A stretch of DNA of 34,659 bases, from NCBI GenBank assembly GCA_030065755.1, contig JASJDA010000102.1, positions 1-34,659 of the forward strand, in the 5' to 3' direction. The position numbers and the translations under genes are program-made. The notes under the pieces were generated by a model. It was not told where the DNA came from. It saw only the letters and a list, made by a program, of their open reading frames with translations, and ran no database searches. Source of the DNA: Prochloraceae cyanobacterium (GTDB taxonomy: Bacteria > Cyanobacteriota > Cyanobacteriia > Cyanobacteriales > JASJDA01). Of the stretch, positions 25,162 to 32,209 are shown piece after piece. The stretch's first letter is position 1; each line of letters starts with the position of its first letter.

Positions 25162-26358
25162 ATGACAAAACTTAGCCTGTGCGCGATCGTTAAAAACGAA
25201 GCAAAATCTTTACCCCAATGTCTCGAAAGCGTAAAAGATGTTGTCGATGAAATGATAGTCCTCGATACTGGTTCTACAGATAACACCGTAGAAATTGCGC
25301 GAGAATTAGGTGCTGAGGTTTATCACTTCCAATGGTGCAATGACTTTGCTATAGCGCGCAACGAAGCCTTAGATCGCGTCCGAGGAGAATGGGTATTAGT
25401 GCTAGATGCAGATGAGATACTGACTCCTGAAATTGTACCGAACATTCAACAAGCTATTCAAGACAAAAATAACTTAGCAATTAACTTAGTCAGACAAGAA
25501 ATAGGTGCGGCACAATCTCCCTACTCTTTAGTTTCTCGTTTATTTCGCCATCACCCAGAGGTCAAATTTTCTCGTCCTTATCACGCCACGATCGACGATA
25601 ATTTGCAGCTACTATTGAAACGAGAACCCGACTGGCGAGTAGTTTCTCTGCCCAATATAGCTATTTTACACTACGGCTACCGACCAGAAGCGATCGCTTC
25701 TCTAGATAAACACGATCGAGCTAAAAAAGCTATGGAAGGGTTCTTGAAGGCCAATCCCAAGGATTCCTATACTTGCAGTAAGCTAGGTGCATTATATCTA
25801 CAATCGGGGAAAGAACGAGAAGGAATTAAATTACTCAAGCGGGGCTTAAAATCTAATTTAGCAGAGCCAGGTGTATTATTTGAGTTACACTATCATTTGG
25901 CTAATGCCTATAGTCGCCAGCAGAAAATAGAACAAGCAGCCAAGCACTATCAAAAAGCGATCGACAGTCCCATATTACCCAAATTAAAACTAGGTGCTTA
26001 TAACAATTTTGGTAGTTTACTCCAGTCTCTAGGAGATTTAGAAACAGCTCAACAAGCTTACAGTAGCGCTTTAGAAATTGACTCTAACTTTGCACTAGGT
26101 TACTACAATTTGGGCATGACTTTGAAGAAACAGGGACTTTTTACCGACGCGATCGAGGCTTATGAAAAATCAATTGCACTCGCTCCTGACTATGCATATG
26201 CTCATCAAAATTTAGGAGTAGTGCTGTTAAAAATTGGCAAACTTCCAGAAGGTTTGTCCGCGTTTAAGAAAGCCATTCACCTACACGAAACCCAAAATCC
26301 AAAAGAAGCAGAAAAACTAAGTCAAGGACTGCAAAAAATGGGTTTTAGTCTGGTATAA
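25162..26358 (+). CDS. family 2 glycosyltransferase fused to TPR repeats
   Basis: 398 aa from the ATG at 25162, where relatives start (MTKLSLCAIVKNEA); an in-frame ATG at 25096 adds 22 unlike residues. The N-terminal GT-A domain has the nucleotide-sugar and metal motifs VLDTGSTDNT, RNEALDRVRGEWVLVLDADE (the DAD is the metal-binding DxD-type element). From about residue 180 to 395 there are about five TPR units (for example YNNFGSLLQSLGDLETAQQA and YYNLGMTLKKQGLFTDAIEA). It probably transfers a sugar to a lipid, polysaccharide or protein; SunS-like protein glycosylation is one possibility. No carbohydrate operon is adjacent. Confidence 0.88.
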   Translation: MTKLSLCAIVKNEAKSLPQCLESVKDVVDEMIVLDTGSTDNTVEIARELGAEVYHFQWCNDFAIARNEALDRVRGEWVLVLDADEILTPEIVPNIQQAIQDKNNLAINLVRQEIGAAQSPYSLVSRLFRHHPEVKFSRPYHATIDDNLQLLLKREPDWRVVSLPNIAILHYGYRPEAIASLDKHDRAKKAMEGFLKANPKDSYTCSKLGALYLQSGKEREGIKLLKRGLKSNLAEPGVLFELHYHLANAYSRQQKIEQAAKHYQKAIDSPILPKLKLGAYNNFGSLLQSLGDLETAQQAYSSALEIDSNFALGYYNLGMTLKKQGLFTDAIEAYEKSIALAPDYAYAHQNLGVVLLKIGKLPEGLSAFKKAIHLHETQNPKEAEKLSQGLQKMGFSLV

Positions 26359-26557
26359 TTACCCACTACAACTTAATTATAAAGTCAATAGAGCGACTAG
26401 ATTTATTGCCTAATGGAGAATAGGTCTGTTTATATTTGTTGGCTCAATATTTATTAGTCGAGCTTGGTTTTGTTAGTATAAACAATATTAGTAAGCAGAA
26501 AATCCCTTCGATCTCAGTGTTTCTCGGAATTTTACGTCCATTGACAACACAACACAA

Positions 26558-26594
26558 AACCCGCCTTCCAATAACAGTTAAATCTAGGCGGGTT
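26558..26594 (-). terminator. rho-independent terminator of the PIN/TRAM gene
   Basis: A 9-bp GC-rich stem AACCCGCCT/AGGCGGGTT; read on the minus strand it is followed by TTTTG, 30 bp downstream of the PIN/TRAM stop codon. Confidence 0.75.
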
Positions 26595-26623
26595 AGAATA
26601 ACGATTTAGTTGTAAAGCGTAGT

Positions 26624-27709
26624 TCATTGGGATGCTATTCTTGATTCTTGAGGCTTAGCAAAAATCATTCTTCCTGCAGAAGTTTGCAAAGCAGACGTAA
26701 CAACTACTTTTAACGCTCCACCAACATAACTGCGTCCTTCTTCAACAACGACCATAGTACCATCTTCAAGATAACCAATTCCTTGAGCTGGCTCTTTACC
26801 CTGTTTGAGTATTTTTAGCTCTAAACTGTCCCCAGGTAGATAAATGGGACGGACTGCTTGAGCTAGATCGTTAACGTTAAGAATCATCACCTTCTGCAAA
26901 TTAGCGACCTTACTCAAATTATAATCATTAGTTACGAGGACGGCGTTAAGCTCTTGAGCTAAAGCTACTAATTTAGCATCTACTGTATTAATATCTTCAT
27001 AATCAGCAGGATGAATAACAATACGTTCTGGAAATGTTTCTTGTATGCTGTTGAGTATATCTAATCCTCTACGCCCTCTGGCTCTTTTTTGGTCATTGCT
27101 CGAATCAGCTAACTGTTGCAATTCCTCTAAGACAAATTTAGGAACCAGAATTTGACCCTCAATAAAACCAATATTGAGTAGTTCTTCTACTCTACCGTCA
27201 ATGATGCAACTTGTATCTACAATTTTTGTAGATGCTGGTTTGAGAGTTCCTTCTGCTACCAACATGGTTTCAATACTGTTGGGATTGATTAGTCTTAAGA
27301 AAGTGCGACCGTGGATATCAGCAAGACTAACCCCTAAGTAACTAAAGGTCACGCTACCAAAAATTGCCATCATCGGTTTAATAAAGCCAAAATCTTTGGG
27401 AATCGGCAGTAAAGAAATCGGCGCTAAAATTAAGTTGGCTATCAGCAGTCCTATAACTAAGCCAATAGCTCGCGTCAAAATAATTTCAATGGGAGTAGTG
27501 CGAACTTGGGCTTCTATACGACGATAAGCAGTTTGGACGACTAAACCGACAGCCAAACCTATAAGTGCTGAAAAACCAGCAGTCACGAGACGCAAAGCAT
27601 CAAAATTAGAAACTTGATCTAAGACAGAAACAGGTAGCAATTGTATGCTTTCAAAGCCTATACCCCCTGCGGCTATGATGAATAAAATAATTATGATTGC
27701 ATCTAACAT
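26624..27709 (-). CDS. PIN/TRAM-domain membrane protein (YacL-like)
   Basis: 361 aa from the ATG at 27709 (MLDAIIIILFIIAAGG), preceded by AGAAAG; a TTG at 27757 would add 16 residues unlike the family. Four hydrophobic helices occupy about residues 2-140. A PIN nuclease-like domain follows with KIVDTSCIIDGRV, then GRRGLDILN, VDAKLVALAQ and VLVTNDYNL supplying the acidic metal-binding residues. The C-terminal TRAM RNA-binding domain is GKEPAQGIGYLEDGTMVVVE. The family is universal in cyanobacteria and Gram-positive bacteria; RNA cleavage or binding at the membrane is inferred from the domains. Terminated by the hairpin at 26558-26594. Confidence 0.9.
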   Translation of the reverse strand: MLDAIIIILFIIAAGGIGFESIQLLPVSVLDQVSNFDALRLVTAGFSALIGLAVGLVVQTAYRRIEAQVRTTPIEIILTRAIGLVIGLLIANLILAPISLLPIPKDFGFIKPMMAIFGSVTFSYLGVSLADIHGRTFLRLINPNSIETMLVAEGTLKPASTKIVDTSCIIDGRVEELLNIGFIEGQILVPKFVLEELQQLADSSNDQKRARGRRGLDILNSIQETFPERIVIHPADYEDINTVDAKLVALAQELNAVLVTNDYNLSKVANLQKVMILNVNDLAQAVRPIYLPGDSLELKILKQGKEPAQGIGYLEDGTMVVVEEGRSYVGGALKVVVTSALQTSAGRMIFAKPQESRIASQ

Positions 27710-28173
27710 CTTTCTAATTGGATCTCTTTGATTTATATTGATTGAGAGGAGTGACAAACTGGTAGCTCGATCGAGCTTGTAGAATTGAATCTTACGCGTG
27801 CGACTCCTTCCCGATGACTCCTTTCTTCTTTGCCAAAGTAGATATTTTAGGTGTCAATTACCTTAGAAGTATAACTCTGACAGAATTTTCAGCTATTGCA
27901 TCCTATTATATCTTCCAGATTCTTCTTACTCCTTGGATCTACTGCGAACGAATAAACAAGCTATTTTGAAGGGAAGACGGAGAAAATAAGAGAAGTTGAC
28001 AATTTTTCTGGGTCGATCGAACTTCTATTTTAGATATTGCTGCTATTATCTTCTGGCTCTAGATGCTTTAGATCGCACTATTGTTATGATAATTGAGCGA
28101 TCGCAACACTAAACTTTCAAATTATATTTTAGTCAAATTAATAGATATAAATTAAGTGTTAAGGATTAAATCG
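27710..28173. other. divergent promoter region, no gene seen
   Basis: About 460 bp between the minus-strand PIN/TRAM gene and hemW. No reading frame or structured element stands out, apart from single GATCGATCGA/GCGATCGC sites. AAGGATTAAATCG directly precedes the hemW ATG. Confidence 0.4.
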
Positions 28174-29454
28174 ATGTCTGAGACATTAGGTAAAGCAAAA
28201 GTATGGAAAAAAGCTAAAAAATCTGGGAAAATTGACATTCCTCGTTCTGTATATATTCACATTCCCTTTTGTCGCAGAAGATGCTATTACTGTGATTTTC
28301 CTATCTCCGTACTAGGCGATCGCCCGAACAATGGTACTTCTGCTTGGATAGAAGAGTACTTTAAGGTGTTATGTAGGGAAATTGAAATAACGCCAGTATT
28401 AGGAAAGCCATTAGAAACTGTTTTTTTTGGCGGTGGTACGCCTTCTCTCTCTACAGTGCAGCAAATTGAGCACACTTTAAAAGCGATCGACAAACATTTT
28501 GGCATGGTCTCCGATGCAGAAATTTCCATGGAAATCGATCCAGGAACATTCAATCTTCAACAACTCCGAGGCTATCTTCATACAGGTGTAAATCGCTTCA
28601 GTCTGGGAGTACAGGCGTTTCAGGACGAACTTTTGCAAGTTTGCGGACGATCGCATTCACTAGATGATATCTTTGTTGCTGTCGATCTGATTCGTCAGGT
28701 AAATATTCCTAACTTTAGTTTAGATTTGATCTCTGGATTGCCCCATCAGACTTTACAGCAATGGCAACATTCCCTAGAAACAGCTATAAAAATAGCACCA
28801 GATCATATTTCCTGTTACGATTTGACGATCGAACCCGTTACCGCTTTCGGACGCAAGTATCGATCGGGATCGAAACCTTTACCAAAAGATGAAATGACAG
28901 CGACAATGTATCGTGTAGCAGGAGAAACTCTCACTGGTGCAGGATACGAACATTACGAGATTTCCAATTATGCTAAACCTGGATATCAATGCCGTCACAA
29001 TCGAGTTTATTGGGAAAATAGATCTTATTACGCTTTTGGTATGGGTGCAGCTAGTTACGTAGCAGGACAAAGATTTACTCGTCCTCGTACTAGAAAGGAG
29101 TATTATGCTTGGGTGGAGACATTAATTGAAGCAGGTGGCGCGATCGACTCTCCCCACAATACTTCAATCGATAATCTTTTAGAAACACTAATGTTAGGAT
29201 TGCGTTTGGCAGAAGGGGTGGATATCTCTGCGATCGCATCAATGTTTGGGGAAGAGACTTTGAATAACATTTGGGATTGTTTGCAGCCTTACTATCGTCA
29301 GGGATGGGTAGAAGCGATCGATCGAGACAACAACTCTGTTTCTATAGAAGAAAACGAGAATGTATTACAAGTCGATCGCATAAGATTAACCGATCCAGAG
29401 GGATTCTTGTTTTCTAATACTGTTTTAGCCGATTTGTTCGATCGATTGGGCTAG
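28174..29454 (+). CDS. hemW: radical SAM heme chaperone HemW / HemN-like
   Basis: 426 aa from the ATG at 28174 with AAGGA 8 nt upstream (a GTG at 28156 is possible). The radical-SAM cluster CRRRCYYCDF gives Cys33, Cys37 and Cys40, preceded by YIHIPFC. FFGGGTPSL and the SAM-binding EIDPGTF, then RFSLGVQAFQDELL, DLISGLPHQT and YEISNYAKPG are typical. The HemN-specific residues for coproporphyrinogen oxidation are not evident, and length fits the HemW group that delivers heme to apoproteins. It is immediately upstream of the repeat region leading into the tRNA array. Confidence 0.92.
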   Translation: MSETLGKAKVWKKAKKSGKIDIPRSVYIHIPFCRRRCYYCDFPISVLGDRPNNGTSAWIEEYFKVLCREIEITPVLGKPLETVFFGGGTPSLSTVQQIEHTLKAIDKHFGMVSDAEISMEIDPGTFNLQQLRGYLHTGVNRFSLGVQAFQDELLQVCGRSHSLDDIFVAVDLIRQVNIPNFSLDLISGLPHQTLQQWQHSLETAIKIAPDHISCYDLTIEPVTAFGRKYRSGSKPLPKDEMTATMYRVAGETLTGAGYEHYEISNYAKPGYQCRHNRVYWENRSYYAFGMGAASYVAGQRFTRPRTRKEYYAWVETLIEAGGAIDSPHNTSIDNLLETLMLGLRLAEGVDISAIASMFGEETLNNIWDCLQPYYRQGWVEAIDRDNNSVSIEENENVLQVDRIRLTDPEGFLFSNTVLADLFDRLG

Positions 29455-29836
29455 ATTCGGAAGCAGGGGAAGCGTGGGGAGTGTGGGGAGCAAGGGAGAG
29501 GGGGAGACGGGGGAGAGGGGGAGACGGGGAAAATAACAAATAGCAAATAGCCAACAGCAAATAGCCAACAGCAAACAGCAAACAGCAAACAGCAAAAAAA
29601 AAATTTTGCCAAAACCCTTGACAAGTTTTGTAGTATTTATGTAACATAAAAATGTGGCGAACAGGAAAGAGTCTCAAAGCTCTGCTCCTCAAGCCCTCGA
29701 ACCTTGACAACTAAATATGTAATACACTTTTGAAATTATATTGTGGTCGTGACAACATTTACTCGCAAAATAAACATAAATCAATTAATTTCTCGTCCTG
29801 CGAGTCAACGTTAATCGATCGGCAATATCATTCTGT
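29455..29836. other. repeat-rich region between hemW and the tRNA array
   Basis: No gene. A G-rich purine tract (29465-29533) is followed by tandem 'agcaaac/tagcaaatagccaac' units (about 29538-29596) ending in a poly-A run. A related copy of the 'agcaaatagccaacagc' sequence sits at 20827-20843. A candidate promoter follows (separate entry). The 29650-29836 part has no frame or hairpin that I can assign. Confidence 0.6.
29618..29647 (+). promoter_or_regulatory. candidate sigma-70-type promoter for the tRNA array
   Basis: TTGACA at 29618-29623 (perfect -35) and TAACAT at 29642-29647, spacing 18 bp. It lies about 190 bp upstream of the first tRNA, and no other gene starts between. A second TTGACA at 29704 has no good -10 partner. 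Confidence 0.4.
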
Positions 29837-29910
29837 GGGGCTGTAACTCAACTGGTCAGAGTGCCTGTCTGTCGAACAGGAAGTTGCGAGTTCGAGTCTC
29901 GTCAGTCCCG
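29837..29910 (+). tRNA. tRNA-Asp (GTC)
   Basis: Complete cloverleaf: GGGGCTG/CAGTCCC acceptor with one G-U, D stem ACTC/GAGT, anticodon stem CCTGT/ACAGG with loop CTGTCGA, T loop TTCGAGT, discriminator G. CCA not encoded. First gene of the array. Confidence 0.95.
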
Positions 29911-29928
29911 TGGAAACACTTATTTTAA

Positions 29929-30000
29929 GCATCGGTAGCCAAAAGGTAAGGTGTCGATCTGCAAAATCGATTATTGCGGGTTCGAGTCCCGCCCGATGCT
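29929..30000 (+). tRNA. tRNA-Cys (GCA)
   Basis: Perfect acceptor GCATCGG/CCGATGC, anticodon loop CTGCAAA, T stem GCGGG/CCCGC, discriminator T as usual for Cys. CCA not encoded. Confidence 0.95.
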
Positions 30001-30005
30001 TGCGT

Positions 30006-30080
30006 AGCAGCGTAGCTTAAAGGTAAAGCACCAGCCTCATAAGCTGGCGCATACGGGTTCGACTCCCGTCGCTGCTACCA
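30006..30080 (+). tRNA. tRNA-Met or Ile2 (CAT)
   Basis: Acceptor AGCAGCG/CGCTGCT, anticodon loop CTCATAA on stem CCAGC/GCTGG, T loop TTCGACT, discriminator A, CCA encoded. Position 1 pairs with 72 and the anticodon stem lacks three G-C pairs, so it is not the initiator. It could be elongator Met or a lysidine-modified Ile tRNA. Confidence 0.93.
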
Positions 30081-30083
30081 CAT

Positions 30084-30156
30084 ACGGGGATAGTGCAACT
30101 GGCTAGCATCTCGGTCTCCAAAACCGAAGATCTGAGTTCAAATCTCAGTCCCCGCG
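30084..30156 (+). tRNA. tRNA-Trp (CCA)
   Basis: Anticodon loop CTCCAAA on TCGGT/ACCGA, T stem CTGAG/CTCAG. Acceptor ACGGGGA/TCCCCGC has an A-C mismatch at position 1-72, the only flaw. Discriminator G. Only 3 nt from both neighbours. Confidence 0.92.
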
Positions 30157-30159
30157 CCT

Positions 30160-30233
30160 GGTGCCGTAGACAAAATGGTAAAGTCACCTGTCTTTCAAGC
30201 AGGAAATTGCGGGTTCGATCCCCGTCGGCACTG
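30160..30233 (+). tRNA. tRNA-Glu (TTC)
   Basis: Acceptor GGTGCCG/CGGCACT (G-U at 1-72), anticodon loop CTTTCAA, short D stem GAC/GTC, T stem GCGGG/CCCGT, discriminator G. A chromosomal tRNA-Glu must exist elsewhere for chlorophyll/heme synthesis; this is an extra isoacceptor. Confidence 0.93.
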
Positions 30234-30237
30234 CTAA

Positions 30238-30310
30238 TGCCCTGTAGCTCAGTTGGTAGAGCGGCGAGCTGTTAACTCGAAGGTCGCAGGTTCGATACCT
30301 GTCGGGGCAG
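30238..30310 (+). tRNA. tRNA-Asn (GTT)
   Basis: Acceptor TGCCCTG/CGGGGCA with one U-G, D arm GCTC/GAGC, anticodon loop CTGTTAA, T stem GCAGG/CCTGT, discriminator G. The outer anticodon-stem pair is a G-A mismatch. Confidence 0.93.
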
Positions 30311-30314
30311 TCAT

Positions 30315-30389
30315 GGGTTGTTGGCAGAATGGGTATGCAGCCGCCTTTTAAGCGGATCGATCGAGGTTCGATTCCTCGGCAGCCCACCA
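30315..30389 (+). tRNA. tRNA-Lys (TTT)
   Basis: Acceptor GGGTTGT/GCAGCCC with two wobbles, anticodon loop CTTTTAA, T stem CGAGG/CCTCG, discriminator A, CCA encoded. The outer anticodon-stem pair is G-A. Confidence 0.93.
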
Positions 30390-30401
30390 AACTCAATCCT
30401 T

Positions 30402-30484
30402 GGGTTGGTATCCAAATTGGTGAAGGAACTTGACTGTAAATCAGATGCTTATATGCAGTGGGGGTTCGAGTCCCTCCCAACCCA
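30402..30484 (+). tRNA. tRNA-Tyr (GTA), class II
   Basis: Acceptor GGGTTGG/CCAACCC, anticodon loop CTGTAAA, long variable arm (about 14 nt) as expected for bacterial Tyr, T loop TTCGAGT, discriminator A. Confidence 0.92.
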
Positions 30485-30488
30485 TTAA

Positions 30489-30573
30489 GGAGAAGTGGCC
30501 GAGTGGCTGAAGGCGCTGGTTTGCTAAATCAGAATAGGTAAAACTATCGGGGGTTCAAATCCCTCCTTCTCCG
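30489..30573 (+). tRNA. tRNA-Ser (GCT), class II
   Basis: Acceptor GGAGAAG/CTTCTCC, anticodon loop TTGCTAA, long variable arm with AATAGG...ACTATC pairing, T loop TTCAAAT, discriminator G. It shows that the array keeps normal long arms on Ser and Tyr tRNAs. Confidence 0.94.
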
Positions 30574-30576
30574 TCC

Positions 30577-30651
30577 GAGAGCGTGGTGTAACTGGATAAC
30601 ACGTCAGTCTACGAAACTGAAGACTTGAGGGTTCAAATCCCTCCGCTCTCG
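30577..30651 (+). tRNA. tRNA-Arg (ACG)
   Basis: Perfect acceptor GAGAGCG/CGCTCTC, D stem GTGT/ACAC, anticodon loop CTACGAA (A34 to inosine expected), T loop TTCAAAT, discriminator G. Confidence 0.94.
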
Positions 30652-30655
30652 TTAT

Positions 30656-30729
30656 CCCCCAGTAGCTCAGTAGGTAGTAGCGCCTGTCTGAAGAACAGGA
30701 GGTCGTCGGTTCAATTCCGACCTTGGGGG
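30656..30729 (+). tRNA. tRNA-Phe (GAA), slightly irregular
   Basis: Anticodon loop CTGAAGA on CCTGT/ACAGG; T stem GTCGG/CCGAC. Acceptor CCCCCAG/CTTGGGG has one C-U mismatch, and the D loop is enlarged (a repeated 'gtag'), leaving a 3-bp D stem. An 8-bp reading with T30655-G30729 and A30730 as discriminator is also possible. Confidence 0.85.
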
Positions 30730-30734
30730 ACTAT

Positions 30735-30807
30735 TGAGGAGTCGCCTAATGGTATGGCATCGCTCTTTGACAGCGAAAAAATGCAGGTTCGAGTCCTGCC
30801 TCCTCAG
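30735..30807 (+). tRNA. tRNA-Gln (TTG)
   Basis: Perfect acceptor TGAGGAG/CTCCTCA, anticodon loop CTTTGAC on TCGCT/AGCGA, T stem GCAGG/CCTGC, discriminator G. Confidence 0.94.
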
Positions 30808-30820
30808 TTTTTAAATTTAT

Positions 30821-30894
30821 ACTCCTGTAGCCCAATTGGAAGAGGCAGCAAGCTTAAACCTTGTTGGTTGTGGGTTCGACTCCCACCAGGAGTA
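30821..30894 (+). tRNA. tRNA with Leu anticodon (TAA), class I (short variable arm)
   Basis: Perfect acceptor ACTCCTG/CAGGAGT, D arm GCC/GGC, anticodon stem GCAAG/CTTGT with loop CTTAAAC (U33 present, anticodon UAA), T stem GTGGG/CCCAC, discriminator A as in Leu. The variable region is only 5 nt (TGGTT), whereas bacterial leucine tRNAs have a long arm. Its D arm TAGCCCAATTGGAAGAGGC is nearly the same as that of the AAG gene at 31164. Confidence 0.85.
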
Positions 30895-30898
30895 CTTA

Positions 30899-30972
30899 CG
30901 GGGTGTAGCGCAGTTTGGTAGCGCGCCTGCTTTGGGAGCAGGATGTCGCAGGTTCAAATCCTGCCACCCCGA
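30899..30972 (+). tRNA. tRNA-Pro (TGG)
   Basis: Perfect acceptor CGGGGTG/CACCCCG with the C1-G72 typical of bacterial Pro, D stem GCGC/GCGC, anticodon loop TTTGGGA, T stem GCAGG/CCTGC, discriminator A. Confidence 0.95.
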
Positions 30973-30975
30973 TAC

Positions 30976-31053
30976 GCCCCTGTGATGTAATTGGAAAACA
31001 TCACTTGCCCAGAACAAGTGTTTTTTTTGCAGGTTCGAGTCCTGCCAGGGGTA
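30976..31053 (+). tRNA. tRNA-like gene with Leu anticodon (CAG), aberrant
   Basis: Acceptor GCCCCTG/CAGGGGT, D stem ATGT/ACAT, anticodon stem ACTTG/CAAGT, T stem GCAGG/CCTGC and discriminator A all form. But position 33 is C instead of U (loop CCCAGAA) and the variable region is G followed by eight T. It may be a pseudogene or an unusual leucine tRNA; the T-run could also terminate transcription. Confidence 0.65.
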
Positions 31054-31163
31054 TGGACTGAAACTTAGTGTTTTATTCTGTGGAGGAACAAAAAATATAT
31101 TAACACTAGAACACAACACAGCAAAATCTTATCTTAAGCTTTAAAAAATTTCAATTACTACAA
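31054..31163. other. spacer within the tRNA array
   Basis: 110 bp without a tRNA or gene. TAGTGTT (about 31067) and AACACTA (about 31102) can pair around a 27-30-nt loop. TGGAGGAAC looks like a ribosome binding site but no frame follows it. Confidence 0.4.
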
Positions 31164-31237
31164 GCCCCTGTAGCCCAATCGGAAGAGGCACTAGACTAAG
31201 GATCTAGGCGTTGCTGGTTCGAGTCCAGTCAGGGGTA
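31164..31237 (+). tRNA. tRNA with Leu anticodon (AAG), class I (short variable arm)
   Basis: Acceptor GCCCCTG/CAGGGGT (G-U at 1-72), D arm GCC/GGC, anticodon stem CTAGA/TCTAG with loop CTAAGGA (anticodon AAG), 5-nt variable region GCGTT, T stem GCTGG/CCAGT, discriminator A. No long arm. A34 would need inosine modification. Confidence 0.85.
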
Positions 31238-31321
31238 TGCGGGGATAGAGCAACGGTTAGCTCACCAGTCTCATAAGCTGGTTCGGTAGATAGGTAGGTT
31301 CGACTCCTACCCCCGCCACCA
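31238..31321 (+). tRNA. tRNA-Met/Ile2-like (CAT), enlarged variable region
   Basis: Anticodon loop CTCATAA on CCAGT/GCTGG, nearly the same arm as the CAT gene at 30006. Acceptor TGCGGGG/CCCCGCC is unpaired at 1-72 (T-C); 3 nt instead of 2 separate it from the D stem. The variable region is 12 nt containing 'ggtagataggtagg', likely a slippage expansion. CCA encoded. It begins directly at the end of the preceding tRNA. May be non-functional. Confidence 0.75.
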
Positions 31322-31333
31322 ATCTGCAATTTT

Positions 31334-31406
31334 GCTGGTGTAGCTCAATTGGCAGAGCAACTGATTTGTAATCAGTAGGTTGCAGGTTCGATTCCTGTCA
31401 CCAGCT
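31334..31406 (+). tRNA. tRNA-Thr (TGT)
   Basis: Perfect acceptor GCTGGTG/CACCAGC, D stem GCTC/GAGC, anticodon stem ACTGA/TCAGT with loop TTTGTAA, T stem GCAGG/CCTGT, discriminator T. Confidence 0.95.
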
Positions 31407-31442
31407 TTTTAATATTTACACATAAGAAGGAGGAAAAATAAT

Positions 31443-32078
31443 TTGACCCAAATGACGGTAACGGATGCTTTAGCTGAATTGACTTTGTTAGAAAAACGAA
31501 TTAATTCGGCAACAGCAGATTTAGAAAATAATGCTTTAATTACTTTTGTTGAAGTTGGTAAAGTGCCAACTGGTTATAGATCTAGAGAAAATTACGAAAT
31601 TAAAGCAAGAGCTGCATTACAAAGAGTTGATGCCTTAATTGCCAGAAGAAGAGTTATTAAAAGAGCGATCGTTTTATCCAATGCTTCCGTAATTGTTACC
31701 GTTGCTAATGAGGAAATGACTGTAGCAGAAGCGATTGAAATGAAAAACTTTATCGCTTATTACGAAGAAGTTCTCAATACCACCCACGGGGCTTACAAAC
31801 AAACTTTAGCTCAATACGAAAGAGCAAATAATAAAGTTAAAGAACGATTGGATAAATTAGCTCTGGAAGTATTAGGTAAAAATGTTAATGTTAGTTCCGA
31901 TCGCTATCAATCTTTAGCTGATATTTTTTTGGCTAGAGAAGGTATACAATTACTCGATCCGACTAATTTAGCGGAAGAAAACGAGAGCAGACAAGCATTT
32001 ATCGAAGAGTTTAAGTCAGCAGTCGATCGCGTTCTTTCTATTAGTAATGCCAGAACTGCGATCGAAATTCCCGATTAA
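31443..32078 (+). CDS. phage-type conserved protein inside the tRNA array
   Basis: 211 codons from a TTG preceded by a perfect AAGGAGG at 9 nt; the first ATG (31452) is too far from it, so the site decides for TTG. The sequence (VTDALAELTLLEKRI, then ALIARRRVIKRAIVLSNASV, MTVAEAIEMKNFI, and a helical C-terminus ending ISNARTAIEI) resembles a conserved but functionally undefined protein of tailed phages, whose members open with an ALxELxxLxxRI motif and close with a SNAxTxIE motif. It is mostly helical, with no signal peptide or membrane helix. Lying between tRNA-Thr and the last tRNA genes, 36 bp after the former, it is probably in the same transcript. Base composition resembles the neighbours. 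It points to a viral origin for the array. Family recognition is from memory and should be checked. Confidence 0.75.
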   Translation: MTQMTVTDALAELTLLEKRINSATADLENNALITFVEVGKVPTGYRSRENYEIKARAALQRVDALIARRRVIKRAIVLSNASVIVTVANEEMTVAEAIEMKNFIAYYEEVLNTTHGAYKQTLAQYERANNKVKERLDKLALEVLGKNVNVSSDRYQSLADIFLAREGIQLLDPTNLAEENESRQAFIEEFKSAVDRVLSISNARTAIEIPD

Positions 32079-32136
32079 AAAATAACTGCTAATTAATTTG
32101 CTGGTCGATCGAAAATCTCTAAATTTATGGTTTACA

Positions 32137-32209
32137 AGGTGGATAGCTCAATTATGTAGAGCGCATGCACTCCAAGCATGAAGTGTGGACTCATAAACCA
32201 CTCCATCTT
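32137..32209 (+). pseudogene. degenerate tRNA-Gly-like (TCC)
   Basis: Acceptor AGGTGGA/TCCATCT, D stem GCTC/GAGC and anticodon stem CATGC/GCATG are intact, with anticodon TCC. But U33 is C (loop ACTCCAA), the D loop lacks GG, and the T arm has lost the TTC loop (loop CTCATAA, closing A-A mismatch). Probably a tRNA pseudogene. Confidence 0.65.

Noticed and set aside
29465-29602. Possible CRISPR-like repeat block
   Set aside because: The units are short (about 7-17 bp), directly tandem and without unique spacers, so it is a simple repeat; no cas genes are present.
30093-31119. Long reading frames across the tRNA array (both strands)
   Set aside because: They are read through consecutive tRNA genes; their products mirror T-arm sequences (for example GIEPAI, RFDSCR-type strings) and have no start signals.
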